In this document: positions 49,362 through 61,045 of the stretch, in pieces
Numbering within the stretch: position 1 is the first letter of the stretch
Layout: every line of letters begins with the position of its first letter
Assembly: GCA_051294375.1 (NCBI GenBank)
Contig: CM119265.1
Location: 24,471,861 to 24,535,860, forward strand
From: Paraspadella gotoi
Lineage: Eukaryota > Chaetognatha
Direction of reading: 5' to 3'
DNA length: 64,000 nucleotides
Notes under the pieces: model-generated
Databases searched by the model: none
Seen by the model: the letters and a program-made list of their open reading frames with translations, nothing else
What the model was told of the DNA's origin: nothing
Translations under genes and position numbers: made by a program

Positions 49362-50021
49362 ACGAACGAACGAACGAACGAACGAACGAACGAACGAACG
49401 AACGAACGAACGAACGAACGAACGAACGATTAACCTACCAAATAATCAATCTATAATCAATAATTAATCCATCAATTAATTAATCAACCCATCAAAAAAT
49501 CAAATAAATCATTCACTTTCTTCCTTTCAAGCGGGAGTTGTGAGGGTAAATTGCAACATCGACCTGACCCTTACTTACCATTTCGCTTCGACGAAAGAAT
49601 CGGGTTGTCGCACCTCGATGGAGAAGAGGCCTTCCTTTCGTGACAAAGGAAAAACGGGGAATCTAGATTTGATGATAATTGAGGACAAAATTTTGTTAAT
49701 AAATGAAAATTAAGTCGAAATAGAGGGGAAAAAATCCAAAAACAGAAATAAATAAATAAATAAATAAACGAATTAAGGAAAGAAGGAAAGAAAGAAGGAA
49801 AGAAAGAAAGAAGGACTTTCATCACGAATTTATTGTACGACACAAATTTCGCCATTCGTTTACTTTTACAGGAATAAACTTATATGCACGATTTATTCGT
49901 CATTTACATCACTTTTGAGATTTAGACAACCTTGCTCCATGTTAAAGCCATGTTAAAGCCATGTTAAAGCCAGTTCATCCGACGCCTCGAACGCGCGACT
50001 CCTCGCAGGCCTCGCAAAGTC
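48236..50021. other. Intergenic region between convergent genes
   Basis: 3' flank of the plus-strand gene (AATAAA near 48260) and 3' flank of the minus-strand gene. It holds the compound tetranucleotide repeat at 49141-49428 and a 13-bp CATGTTAAAGCC-type triplicate near 49938-49970. No further gene is seen. Confidence 0.6.
49141..49428. repeat. Compound (AATA)n-(ACGA)n microsatellite
   Basis: About 220 bp of AAAT-type tetranucleotides with a few interruptions switch abruptly at about 49362 to some 16 units of ACGA. The switch needs only one register-preserving motif change, TAAA to CGAA. Confidence 0.95.
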
Positions 50022-50563
50022 TCACCTCTCCGCGGCGAGTTGCGGTCGTCCAATCTCGACGACGCCGAACGGACTCTTTTTTCCCGTCAACTCAAAAATC
50101 AAATCTCCGCACGGATGTTCTTTTGTTTCCATGGGAACGACGACGCCGCCATCTTGGGACGGAGACGACGGTGGCGGCATCAACGCTAGTGGCGGTGGCA
50201 GTTGCTGGACAGTTGGCGACCAGTGAAACGTCGCCTGTGACGAAATGTGAAATGTTTTTTTCTGGTTTATCATGTTGTTTGTTCTTGTTAATTTAATATT
50301 GGAAATCAGTTTAAAGTCAAAATTCTTATTGAATCTTATAACTATAGATTCAAGATTCGCTGAACGAGTCATAGTGGAAAACTTTGATGTGGGTGTTTGC
50401 ACATGTTAAATGACATGAGAACGTAGTTCGAGAGACACAAAAACACTGACTGACTGCCAGCAATGTGAAACAAGAGCAGGATTAACTTACCAAAGATTAA
50501 ACTCACCTCCTCGTATGTTGGAGGAAGATTATTTACGCTGAGAATCAACGGAACGTGGTCCAT
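50022..50563 (-). CDS. Small proline-rich protein with a PPTY motif, two exons, 89 residues
   Basis: Minus-strand exon 1 is 50507-50563 (ATG at 50561-50563, 19 codons, MDHVPLILSVNNLPPTYEE), ending at a good donor (GTGAGT). Exon 2 is 50022-50234 after a CACAG acceptor, in phase 0, and ends at TGA 50022-50024. The product has a PPTY sequence that fits the PPxY class of WW-domain ligands, a Pro-rich stretch (QLPPPLALMPPPSS) and no membrane segment or signal peptide. WW-domain binding is inferred from the motif only. It could also be part of a longer transcript with further upstream exons. No family is recognised. Confidence 0.45.
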
Positions 50564-51006
50564 GGTGAAAAGGAAAAACGAGTTCCTTCTCGATATTCGA
50601 ATTTAAAATCGAAAAGAAAAAAACGCTATTTACGATAATAATTTCTTTTTTCGCTTTGACGAACCATTGCTCTTTCCTCGAGTGGGAGGAGAAACCAAAA
50701 AAAAAAAATCAAATCTCAAACGAAAATAAAAGTAAAGAGAAAACCTGTTTCAAACGATTTATGTTATTGAGTTAAACTCTGACGTCGATTTTAATTTGTT
50801 TTTGTCTTCTCCGTTTTTAGTTTACACATACACACATTTAATTTCCTTTCATGCGATCATATTTTCAGGTTATCAAATGACCGCAGAAGTGTGATACGTA
50901 GGCATATTAAGAATCTCATGACTCATACCTTTCTGCCAAGTATTGAGAGAGTTAAATATAAGTATAATTATATAAGTATATAAGTATATAATTATATAAG
51001 TATAAT

Positions 51007-51095
51007 TAATAAACAGACTGCTCGACTGATAGATCGACCGACCGATAAATGAATTATCGAATTGCTCCGCGAGTAATCGAGGCGCAACCCAAAAA
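51007..51095 (-). repeat. Dispersed repeat R1, copy 2
   Basis: Contains GATCGACCGACCGATAAATG and then GAATTGCTCCGCGAGTAATC-GAGGCGCAAC, the reverse complement of the R1 head at 59951 and matching 62160-62206. Confidence 0.65.
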
Positions 51096-51830
51096 CTTGT
51101 TTTTATCCGAGCGGAAAAAGAAAAAACGTGATCAGAAATGGAGCGTAGCGTGCTCCGTTGGTTCTTTGGAACTCTTTGTGTTTTTAATTGTCAATGTGAA
51201 AAAAAATATATTTTTAGCTTAGATATAACCAATAAGGCGGAACAAGGTAAAAACTAAGAGTTCTGTAATATAAATAACCTTTAGTATCCTTTAGCGATAA
51301 CGAAACTAAAAAAAACATTAAATGAATGGATAATTTTTATATTGGTTGTAGTTGTACCAATTTCATAGAAGCATTTAAAGATTATCGTATAAATAATTCT
51401 TTTTTTTTTTAATTTAGAATTTTTCATTCTGATATAGCTTGAAAAAATATAAAAAAATATTATGACACCGTTTCCAAATTCTTATGTTTTACTGGTTGAA
51501 ATTAGCAAAAACTAAAAAAAATTATGATGATGATAATTTTGAGGGTTTTCCCATTTTTAACCAACTTATCATCGAAATATTGAAAAAACAATCATAATAG
51601 TGTACACAACTTTTTATGGGCTATCTAAATCCGTTTTCAAAAAAAAATATTTTTTTTTATTTACTCTGCATTGATAAATATTTAAATGCTTCAAAGTTAT
51701 ACTATGCTTCACTAGTTGAAAAAGTGATAGTAAAAATCTATTAAGTATATAAAGAACAAATGAATTTTGTATTACAGAACTTCTATTGATAAAAAGTGAT
51801 ACATTTTGGCCTGCCTTAATAACCAAGCTT

Positions 51831-51835
<5 letters not shown>

Positions 51836-51887
<52 letters not shown>
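51836..51887. repeat. (GA)n microsatellite
   Basis: About 25 pure units. Confidence 0.95.
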
Positions 51888-51889
<2 letters not shown>

Positions 51890-52167
51890 CAGATTTGCCC
51901 TTTTTAACTAGAATACAAAACTAATTTGTTTCAGTTAATTTTTTCTGGTTTAATTTTATTTAATTTTAATGTTTTTTCATATTAAACAAATGATATAAAT
52001 CTTATAGTAAAACGTTTTATTTTCCCTTATATTGCTTACATCGTTCCAGACTTCACTTCGCGTCTTTTATCCCCGCAGATCTGGATTAATCTCGTATTTC
52101 ACTTTTTCACGGTTTCCTTATTCTCCCTTTATCATCATTAATCATTTTTCCTCTGAAAAAGACTTCG

Positions 52168-52173
52168 CCATAA

Positions 52174-52216
<43 letters not shown>
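52168..52216. repeat. (CGT)n microsatellite
   Basis: About 16 TCG/CGT triplets. Confidence 0.95.
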
Positions 52217-54205
52217 CTCCGCTGCCACGAAGATTTGTTGATGGCGTTTTTACCGCAACGCTATGAGTTTAATCAACGTCGAGGAAGATCCCGACAAAAT
52301 ATGTATAAAAATAGAAAAAAAAACCTTTTGTTCATTTGTTTCCTAGATGTCCTTGCTGTACAAGCCTTAGCGGTGGAATAAACAAAATAGCTAGAGAGAA
52401 AATTTTTTTTTCTCAAACGATCAAATTTTTTATATTACGTAATTCATTTATAATTTATGTCTAATAAAGACTTTAATAAAGTGGCTGCTTCATAATTACA
52501 AGCCGATTACAAGCCGACTGGCCGACGAAATTAAAACGATTAAATAGCGAAAATATCTATTCTACCATCCGTTGCAATTTTGTTATTACTATACTAAAAT
52601 ACCGATGAAACAAATATAAATTCCATAATTAGTTCACATATTTCTATTTATTAAGGAAAATACTACAGAGAAAAAAAAAGTGTCGAAACTTAAAAAACTA
52701 ACAGTCGCACCAAGATTTAAAATTCTGGGTAACAAAATTCAATACAACTCTTTTAATTAAACGATCAAGTAATCTTAATTAAATTTAAAATACACATTAC
52801 ACATAATATAAATAGTCTAGAATTTTATCGATAAAAAATAAAACCTCAAAATAGAAAACTAAAAAAAAAGTTTATTTAAACGAGAGTTTTAATAAATTCT
52901 CCAACGAGGGAAAGGGGGGGGGAATTGAAAAGATTAAATGAGAATAATTAAGCGGTTTTTTTGTTGTTTTTTTTTTTGTTTTAATATCTTCCTTCGCCTT
53001 TCGCGGGAAAAAAATATGTTACCAGTTTTTACTATCATTTTCAAAATTGGTATTTTTAACCCGCGATTTTTTTCTGGATGACTTACTTCCCAGGTGCGTC
53101 TTTTACAGGAAGTATAAATTACGCATTACGCAAATGGACAGAGAGGAGGCGCCAAAAGATTACAGAAGCCGTTTGTTTACAAAGCAAAACAGAAAAACAA
53201 ATATGAATGTATTTAAATTTGATAAAGAGAGGAAAAAAAATAGAAACACGCAAAACTCATTATTCATACAACTAAGGGAATTCACAACGTAACAGAAGTT
53301 ACGAATTCAATGGTTACAATACAACGAAATATTATTGAAAAAAAAAACAATATCGGGCATCTAATGTTCAAAACCGTTTAGATATGGAGAAAGTACACAG
53401 CAAAACCTGTATGCGGCAATACGAAACTATGCGCCAGGTCGTGTCTGCGATACTAAAATAATGCAGCAGAGTTTGAGAAGCGAGCCGCTCTTCACGGTTG
53501 ACACCATATAATTATTTAATTATAATTAATCATGATAACACTTAATAGACATTGGGACGAGTCAATCGTTCTTCGCCCGAGTGATCAATATATTTATTAA
53601 CAAACAAACAATCGTCAATGATATTTTTAAAAAAGAGGGATAGATATCGATGAAGAGATAAAGAATCTTTCACGTTTTACGAATTTCACTGATACGACGA
53701 ATTTCGTTTGTTTTTTTTTAATTTTTTAAACGAAGCCGAAGTTTTTGTTTTTTTCTGACGAAAGACACGAAACGGTGACGAAAACAAAAAACGAAACAAA
53801 AAAAAAGTCGAAAAAAGGGAATTTTTGGCGAATTTAAGCTGTAAAACAAATGAAGAGGTTTTCCGTGCTCTTGTGTGGACTTGTGTCTGGCCTTAAGCGG
53901 TTTTGTTTATTCGAAAAAAAAAAAGAGAAAAAAAAATTATGAAATACTCAGTTCGTTTGGGAAATGAAATGTATAATTTCGCAAGCTCTACAAAAAGATT
54001 GTTGAGATGTACCCTAAAAACCATTTTCTTTTTTTTTTTTCAATACACGATTCGATTTTTATTCTCCATTTTTTTTTTAAATTTCAACGGGTCAACGGAA
54101 TTCTGCGGAAAAAGAAAAAAGTTTAATGCATTAACTCTTATGCATACTAATCAATTATAAATATATTTCTCAAACGCGATGCTACCTTGTTTTTGTTTTT
54201 TTTCA

Positions 54206-57200
54206 TCACTCCCGTTTTCCCATTAGAGGACGCAGTAACTCGATCGGCAGAGGAAAAACGATTGTGGAGTTTTTCTCAGCGGAAATTTGAGACAGAGTCT
54301 GTGAAAAAACAAGAATAATGTTTAATATCTAATTAGTATTTTTAAGCTCGTGTCGCGAAAATGTTTTCTTTATCTCCAGAAGACAATATCATATTATAAA
54401 ATATAGGTTCAGGTTAATATAGTAAAACAAGCAGTAAACTTGTAATTTACATACAAGATTAATATAAAAATTTGTTGAGATTGTCGTTAATTTGAACATT
54501 TCTGTAAAATTTTTATTTTGTTACGGTTGTCTCTCGGTTGTTTGATGCCTTTTTATTATTGAATTCTTATTTTTTGCCGTTAAGATGTTTTTTAAAAGTA
54601 GCTCGCTGATTGGTTAGTCCGTATAACTGTTCCTTACCCAAACGTATAAAAGAGACGTGCTTACCTATGAGGATAAGTTAACAACGATTCGTGACAATCG
54701 GTAAGCATTTAAAAAGTTTCATTTTTTGTAATTTTACGGTTAAATTTAAAGTTTACTGTTTTAATAAGTTCCTTTTTTTTTGTATGTTTAATATTAGTCG
54801 CCCTTCGACCTGCTTCACGTCTCACGCTCATGTAATGTCGGGCTCACCAGTGTGAACAAGGCGCTAAGAGGGCTGAAGGTGACTATCCGCAACTACTTTA
54901 ACCACCTCTAGCACCCATGGAACGGGTCCTGGGCTTGGAACCAGGCTTGAAGGGTTTTTCCACGCCCCCAAGGCGGCTTACGGCCGTCTCAAACTTCCCG
55001 CAGGAAGGTACCGGTTTGGGATTGAACCCGGTACCTAGTGGTCATGGCTTGACTCAATGAGCCACCGGGTCACGACTGAAGTGTCAATGCTTTTAGGCGG
55101 GGTGAACTTATGCTATGCCCGACTACATCCATATACTTCAATACAAATTGTAAAATTTACAACTTCGAATTTGTATAATTATAAATGAAAAGCAAGTCAG
55201 ATTACATGGCGTTACCTAGTAAAATCCTCAATAAATTATTTTTTTTTAAATTACACTTTAGCCGTTCTTTAATGTCGCATCGATCAATTAAGAATAAAAA
55301 GAATAATTTCAACTTTAACTAAAAGAATAAAAAAAAAACGATAAAAAAAAAGGAAACAAAAGATTTTACCTGCAGATAGCGAAGCTGTAGCGCCGAGGGG
55401 GATTCGCTAATGACCTCTGCTGCCTCCTTGAGAGCGCGCGACGCTTTCTGCTCTCCCTCGGCGGCGATGACCTGAGAAAAAAAGAGCATCGAAATTAAAA
55501 GGAATAACAAAAGAAAAGGAAGAGAAATAAGGTTAAAAATAAAGAAACAGAATAAAACCAATTACAAGTTATATAAATTAAATAAAAGGTGTAAAAAAAA
55601 GAATATAAAAAAATAATAGAAATAAGTTATACTCAGAGGCATTAAAAAAATAAAAGGAAAAAAAAGAAAAGGTTTGTTTTAAGTAGGCTATACACAGTAT
55701 ACAATAAGGCGTAGTAAAATTTAACTTTAATTACAATTCTAAAGTGAGGAACGAACAACATTATACTAATGAACATTTATGTAATAAAAAAAATTTTAAT
55801 AAATTTTACAATTTACGCAGTAGGCCATATTATACAGTTTTTTCTAAGATTTTTTTGCAGATTTGGATTCGTCATAAAAAGTTGATAAAAAGAAATATAA
55901 CTCTTTTTAAAAAATTTCTTCATTAAGTGGGTCAAAAATTAGAAAAAGCTATATTTTAAGCTGAAAATTAACTTTTATATATTAAATATAGTTTTTTAAA
56001 TTTTTAACCCACTTAATGAAAGAATTTTTAAAAATGATTTCTAATTTCTTTTATCAACTTTTGACGAGAATTCAAATCTGCAATCAAAATTAAGAAAAGT
56101 CTATTTTGAAATTTTTTGATTTTATAAGGATAGTACTATATATAAATATAGCCTACTGCGAAAATTAAAAAACATAAAATTAATTTTTTTTACAAATTAA
56201 TGTTCCAATGATGGTATATTGTTCATAATTGACTTTTAGAATTTTTGTATCTAACTTTCACTACGCCTTACTATACAATAGCGAAAATTAATGGACGATG
56301 TAAGAAAGAAATATACAAAAAAGTATAAAAATGCTCTAAAAAGATAAAGAAAGCGAGAAAGAAAAAAAAACAACAAAAATATTAACTATAGCCTATATTC
56401 CTCTCATATATGAATTTATTAAAAAAATAAATTTACAATACATCATATACTATAATATATATTTAATACATAATATTTACAATATCATGTAAGAAAAAGC
56501 GAGACGAAGTGCCAAAAATGGATAAACAATAAAGACTCACCTTTGCCCTGGCCTCACGAGTGGCCTCCGCCTCTGCGGCCATGGCCCGCTGCAGCTGAAC
56601 AGGGAGTCGAACGTCCTTGACTTCGACTCGTTCGACCTTGACGCCCCACGGGTCAGTCGCTTGATCTAAACTAAGCTGCGAGATAGAGAGAGAGACGATT
56701 AATATTTTTATATTCAGTTTTAAATAATTTTTTATATATTGGTAGTATCAATTTACTATCCTTTCGCCGAGTATTATATAGTAGTATTTTTCGAACTAAT
56801 ACTTCAGGGAGTGATTCTTTTATACAATTGAAACAGTTTATACAAACATTATACTACTTCAATGATAAAGGAAATAAGCCATCTGAGAGTGAATAAACTG
56901 AACTATGATAAAAGTTAAAGGGTGTTGTAGCTTGGCCCAAGTCATGGACAAGATACCTTGTTTATTAAAGGAATGAATAACTTTTATATTCATTTTGTAA
57001 GAAGCAGAAAGCCAACAATAGGTACCACCGTTCCTACCTGCATGCTGTGACAGATGTTGTCTCTGTCCGAAAGAATCTCAGCCAAGTTTTTAGTCCCAAG
57101 GACGTTTCTGAAAATTAAAAAAAACAAACGAGATGTATTGAAAAATAACTTATTGAGAGAAAAAGCAAAGAAAAAAGCGATCAAAAGGAATTCATAAAGA

Positions 57201-57681
57201 TCGAAGCAACGAATTAGCTTGAAGTTTCATCAAAGCCTACAGCCGAGTTGCTGCAGATGAAGCATCTCGACGTGATCCTTTGAGCATCATGAGGCTTTGA
57301 TTCAGCGCCGATCGCCTTTCCCGCATTTCGCCCTCCCCACCCGATCGCCTTTCCATCCTCCCCCCCATTCGCCTCCCCCCTACCCTTCAGTCCCCCCCCC
57401 CAAAACCCTTCCCACCCCCCTCCTCCCACCTGAGCGTGGTGGCGGCGAGGAGGCGCGTGGATCGAGCGGCGTCCTCCACGTTGGTGACGCTCATCGTCGC
57501 GTTGGAGATTCTGTAGTAGACGACTGCGTCGACGGCGACGGTGACCGAGTCTTTGGAGAGGATCTGGAGATTTTCAGCGGGGTGGGTTGAGGGTGGACCG
57601 GGGTGGTGGTGGAAAGAAGGGTGGTTTTATTTGGCTTATTTGATGCAATAATATACAATCTTTGAGCAACAAAATATTCAG

Positions 57682-57726
<45 letters not shown>

Positions 57727-57978
57727 ACAAAAAAAGTAAAGGTGCATTACAACATAATTTTCACTAAAATGTCTATAAAGCGATTGACTTCAAAGCTAAG
57801 GCTCAAGCTCTTTGACTAAGGGAAGCAATAAATATGTTCGAGATAGCACATTGCAGAGACTGGATATCCATACTTTCTCAATTCAAAAGCGAATTGAACA
57901 TCCATCAAACGTTTCAGGTCTAACTATAAAATTTGTTTTGATGATAAAAGCGCAGAGTAGTCAATTTGATTTATTTTA

Positions 57979-58029
<51 letters not shown>

Positions 58030-58773
58030 TTGACTTTGAGAAAAGTAATAAAGGGCTACTTCTGTTTTACCTCCTGCGGAGGAACGTCGAAAGTGACGGT
58101 CCTCAGGTCAACCTTCATGTAATTGTCCAGACAGGGCAGGATGAAGAAGATCCCAGGTCCTGTGAGGGAGGGAGGGAGGAGGAGGAGGAAGAGGACGAGG
58201 AAGAGAAGAAGAAAACGAAATTCATCAATCTCAATTTCTTAAGTAAATAAAAAAAGCTTAAAGATTAATGTAGATTTTAAAAGTGCGCGTGTTGGAAATA
58301 AAAAAAAATTAAAAACCAAAATATATCAAAGCGAGCGAAATGGCTTTCCGCTATAAAAAATGCCAGACATAAAAGCTTTCATAAATAATTTTTAGCGCGT
58401 ATAATAATTTAATATATTTCGATATTAATATTCGATTCTGACTTACCTTTTGCGCCGCCACTCATGAGGCGACCAAGGCGAAAGATCACCGCGCGTTCAT
58501 ACTCTTGCACAACCTGAAAGATAAATAAAATAGATACTGACAATATTTTGAAAAAGGGCCTCCAGCTTAACGCCCTGCTCCTTCCTCGGTCCGCCTATCG
58601 CGATGGTTCCACTTAGCCAGACAAACGCCTCACTTTACGCTCGATTTCTCAGGCGCCTCACCCGTCCCTTACCTTGATGCAGAAGCAAAGCGAAAGCGGG
58701 AAAGTAGCGAGAACCATGATGTAAGAGACGATTGTGAGGATCCAACCGCAGAACCCGATGTTTCCGTCATCGT
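54206..58773 (-). CDS. Stomatin/MEC-2 family protein (SPFH/band 7), first exon missing
   Basis: Minus-strand exons: 58673-58773, 58447-58513, 58071-58159, 57430-57563, 57038-57107, 56541-56675, 55370-55471, 54206-54298. Every junction is GT-AG and phase-consistent, giving 262 residues plus stop. Residues 5-33 form the membrane hairpin with its family Pro (FP, 24-25). Cys8 and Cys65 sit where stomatins carry palmitoylated cysteines. The SPFH/PHB domain runs from [15 protein letters not shown] (34-48) through [22 protein letters not shown] to the [18 protein letters not shown] helix. The C-terminus keeps the oligomerisation-type segment ([12 protein letters not shown]). Stomatins are cholesterol-binding, cytoplasm-facing membrane scaffolds that modulate channels such as DEG/ENaC. 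Wording such as VVQEYERAV and [11 protein letters not shown] is closest to MEC-2-type members. The C-terminus is short, unlike long MEC-2 isoforms. The initiator exon, expected above 58773, was not found. Confidence 0.93.
54606..54702 (+). promoter_or_regulatory. Promoter-like cluster and possible leader exon
   Basis: On the plus strand, CTGATTGGTTAG (inverted CCAAT) lies about 35 bp before TATAAAAG (54645-54652). About 48 bp beyond that comes a donor-like CG|GTAAGC (GT at 54701). A pyrimidine-rich acceptor-like site (near 54798) follows just before a SINE. This lies inside the last intron of the stomatin gene on the opposite strand. No coding exon was tied to it. Confidence 0.3.
54800..55078 (-). 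mobile_element. tRNA-derived SINE
   Basis: Read on the minus strand, it starts near 55076 with TGACCCGGTGGCTCATTGAG, matching a pol III A box, and has GGGTTCAATCCC, a close B box, about 35 bp later, followed by about 200 bp of unrelated body. A tRNA-like head with a non-tRNA tail marks a SINE rather than a tRNA gene. It lies in the last intron of the stomatin gene, same strand. The 3' tail and target duplication were not resolved. Confidence 0.65.
55680..56285. mobile_element. Large foldback element, about 600 bp, intronic
   Basis: The left half (from GTATACAATAAGGCGTAGT near 55697 to CATTAAGTGGGTCAAAAATT near 55940) is mirrored by the right half (AACCCACTTAATG near 56010 to ACTACGCCTTACTATACAAT near 56278). 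The arms of roughly 270 bp are mostly complementary and meet near 55970 with little loop. There is no coding capacity. It fits a non-autonomous foldback/MITE insertion in an intron of the stomatin gene; target duplications were not identified. Confidence 0.75.
57662..57723. repeat. (AATC)n microsatellite
   Basis: About 11 ATCA units in a stomatin intron. Confidence 0.9.
57976..58030. repeat. (AAT)n microsatellite
   Basis: About 18 ATA/AAT units in a stomatin intron, about 40 bp from exon 58071-58159. Confidence 0.95.
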
Positions 58774-59283
58774 CTGGAAAACAAAGGAACAGGGAGGAAA
58801 TTTATTGTTTTCTTTTTTGTTTGTTTTTCTGTTGTTTTTTATTGTATTTGTTTATTTTTATCGTGAATTAGTTTTAAAACAACATCAAAAAAGATGTTAG
58901 GTCGTTCGAAGCAGAAAATCAGCAAATATCATTGACAATTTTTTTACCAATTTTTCATTTTTATTTCAAAATAAATCACGATCAATCTCAGTTATTGTAT
59001 AACAATAAAATATGCAGCTTTAACAACTTCATTAAATTTCTATTCGTGTTGTAAACAAAAGACATTATGCGTTTGCAATATTTTTGGTAATCTCTCGATT
59101 CTTTACCGACTGATTGATGGCATAACCAATCAGGGACAATCACTCAAATCGTCTTCGATTTCGGAGACAAAAAAAAAACCCTGAAATTATTGAGACTTTC
59201 GTCCTGGATTTATGACCCGGACGTGTCATTTTCCGACGGCGGGTTGGAACCCTTTACACTCTCTCTCTCTCTCTCTCTCTCCT

Positions 59284-59319
<36 letters not shown>

Positions 59320-59950
59320 CTTCTCTCTCTCTTCTTCTTCTCTCTCTCTCTCTATCATGACAATACGTCTCCCCAAGGACTCTGGTTTCGACCCGAGCGA
59401 AGCATCGGAAGGGATGTAAGTGGGATTTACTTAGCGGATGGGGTATGTAACTTGGGAGGCGATATCAGAGTCGAAAAATTATTTAGTTGCGCGGGAAAAC
59501 GAATGATATTAAAATTGGAGGATTTTTATTAATGACATAGTATACACATAATTATAACGCAGACAAACAGTTAGGAAAACAGCGAGATATCCCCAGACAA
59601 ACAGGAAGCACGACAGACAGACGAAGGGGTCGACAGATTGACAAACAGACAGACAAACATTCGGACAGACTGACGCTGCGTCTCACAGTTAATCTCTAAA
59701 ACGATTGTATCCTAGGATAGTTGTAACGCCCTTCAGACTTCGCCTTGGAGTAAGATTTCAAAGATTAAAGCGGATCTCATTGCGTGAGGAGACCAGAGAG
59801 CGACTGAGAAAAGAAAAAAAAAGAAAAGAAAAAAGGAAAAGGAAAAAAAGGGAAAAATGGAGGGAAAAAAAAGAAAAGAAAAAAGGAAAAGGAAAAAAAG
59901 GGAAAAATGGAGGGAAAAAAAAGTGAAAAAAAATGGAATAACCGATTTTT
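58774..59950. other. 5' flank of the stomatin gene as assembled
   Basis: Expected to hold, or to be an intron before, the missing first exon. I found no ATG followed by a phase-1 donor with stomatin-like sequence. It contains a CT tract at 59262-59352 and two tandem A-rich units of about 50 bp near 59815-59925. Confidence 0.5.
59262..59352. repeat. (CT)n-rich tract
   Basis: CT dinucleotides with TTCT interruptions. Confidence 0.9.
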
Positions 59951-60110
59951 AGTTGCGAAACAACTCTATAAGTCTCTTTCGGTCGGTCTGCCGGTCTGTC
60001 AGTCGGTATGTCTGTGCGTCCGTTTGTCCCACTTGCATTAAAAATGGATAGAATTCGCCTATAGCTGGTTGCTCATTTGTTAAGACAGAAAAAATCTCAA
60101 ATCTAAGGGA
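59951..60110 (+). repeat. Dispersed repeat R1, copy 3
   Basis: AGTTGCGAAACAACTCTATA, then CGGTCGGT-type words, GTATGTCTGTGCGTCCG, TTGTCCCACTTGCATTAAAA and CTCATTTGTTAAGAC. It matches 62068-62206 in reverse orientation along most of this length. Confidence 0.75.
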
Positions 60111-60489
60111 ATCCTAAAACTATAAGGAATAAAAGACAGATTTCGATGCAGTGCATGTCATAAATACAAGGGCTAAAAAAGTTTTTATATCATGGCATGT
60201 GATATCATATAATGCGATCAAATGGAAATACACGTGAAAATAATAATAATAAATAATAAAGTCATTGAGGCGCAAAACATTCGAATCACCGTTCTTGTTT
60301 TTTTTAATAATCGGATTTCAAGTTGAAGAGAAAAACTAAAAGACCTGTAGAATAAATAAGAGAAAAAAAAACAATGAAAAAAAGTAAGGAGAAAATCATA
60401 AGAAAAAATTTTTAAAAAGTAACTTTGTTGAGTTAAAAGAAAGAAAGAAAAGATGAAAAAATAAGAATTAATTGAAATTGGATTCCAGG

Positions 60490-60522
60490 CGAGAGAGAGA
60501 GAAGATTGTGAGAGAGAGGGGG

Positions 60523-60583
<61 letters not shown>
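60490..60583. repeat. (GA)n tract
   Basis: GA run with a short GGGGGGA interruption. Confidence 0.9.
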
Positions 60584-60586
<3 letters not shown>

Positions 60587-60649
60587 GTCGCTTCAATACT
60601 TGAACAATTAAAAAAGTGGATCCATTTTAAATGAGTGAAATAGGAAAAA

Positions 60650-61045
60650 AAATTAGAATGAGAAAGGACGAGCGAACAGAATGAAAGGAACGAAAAAAAA
60701 GGGGATTAAGAGAAAGAAAAGAAAGGAAAAGATAAATAGTGAGGAAAAAGGAAAGATGAAAAGTGAGGAAAAAAGGAAAGATGAAAAAGTGAGGAAAAAA
60801 GGAAAAAAAAAAGGAGATAAAGCAAAGAAAAGGGAAAGATAAAAAGTAAAAAAAAAGGAAAGATGAAAAGTGAGGAAAACAGGAAAAATAAAAAGGAGAT
60901 AAAGGAAAGAAAAGGGAAATGTAAAAAGTGAGGAAAAAGGAAAGATAAAAAGTGAGGAAAAAAGGAAAAATAAAAAAGGAGATAAAGGAAAGAATAGGGA
61001 AATATAAAAGTGAGGAAAAAAGGAAAGATAAAAAATGGGAAAACA
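60650..61045. repeat. Purine-rich minisatellite, unit about 25 bp
   Basis: Units of the type AAAGGAAAGATGAAAAGTGA and GGAAAA, alternating with AAAGGAGATAAAGGAAAG variants. The Phe/Ser/Leu-rich frames on the minus strand are the complement of this repeat. Confidence 0.8.

Larger units (their letters stand above)
50564..54205. other. Intergenic stretch between the two minus-strand genes
   Basis: AT-rich. It contains an R1 repeat (51007-51095), a GA tract (51836-51887) and a CGT tract (52168-52216). The Ser run encoded by the CGT tract is repeat-derived. No further exon is supported. Confidence 0.5.

Noticed and set aside
55000-55078. Genuine tRNA gene on the minus strand
   Set aside because: A and B boxes are present, but the flanks do not pair as an acceptor stem and the sequence continues into a SINE-like body.
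59212-59532. Missing first exon of the stomatin gene or an independent plus-strand gene
   Set aside because: The plus frame is interrupted by a CT tract. On the minus strand the ATG at about 59213 is not followed by a phase-1 donor or stomatin-like residues.
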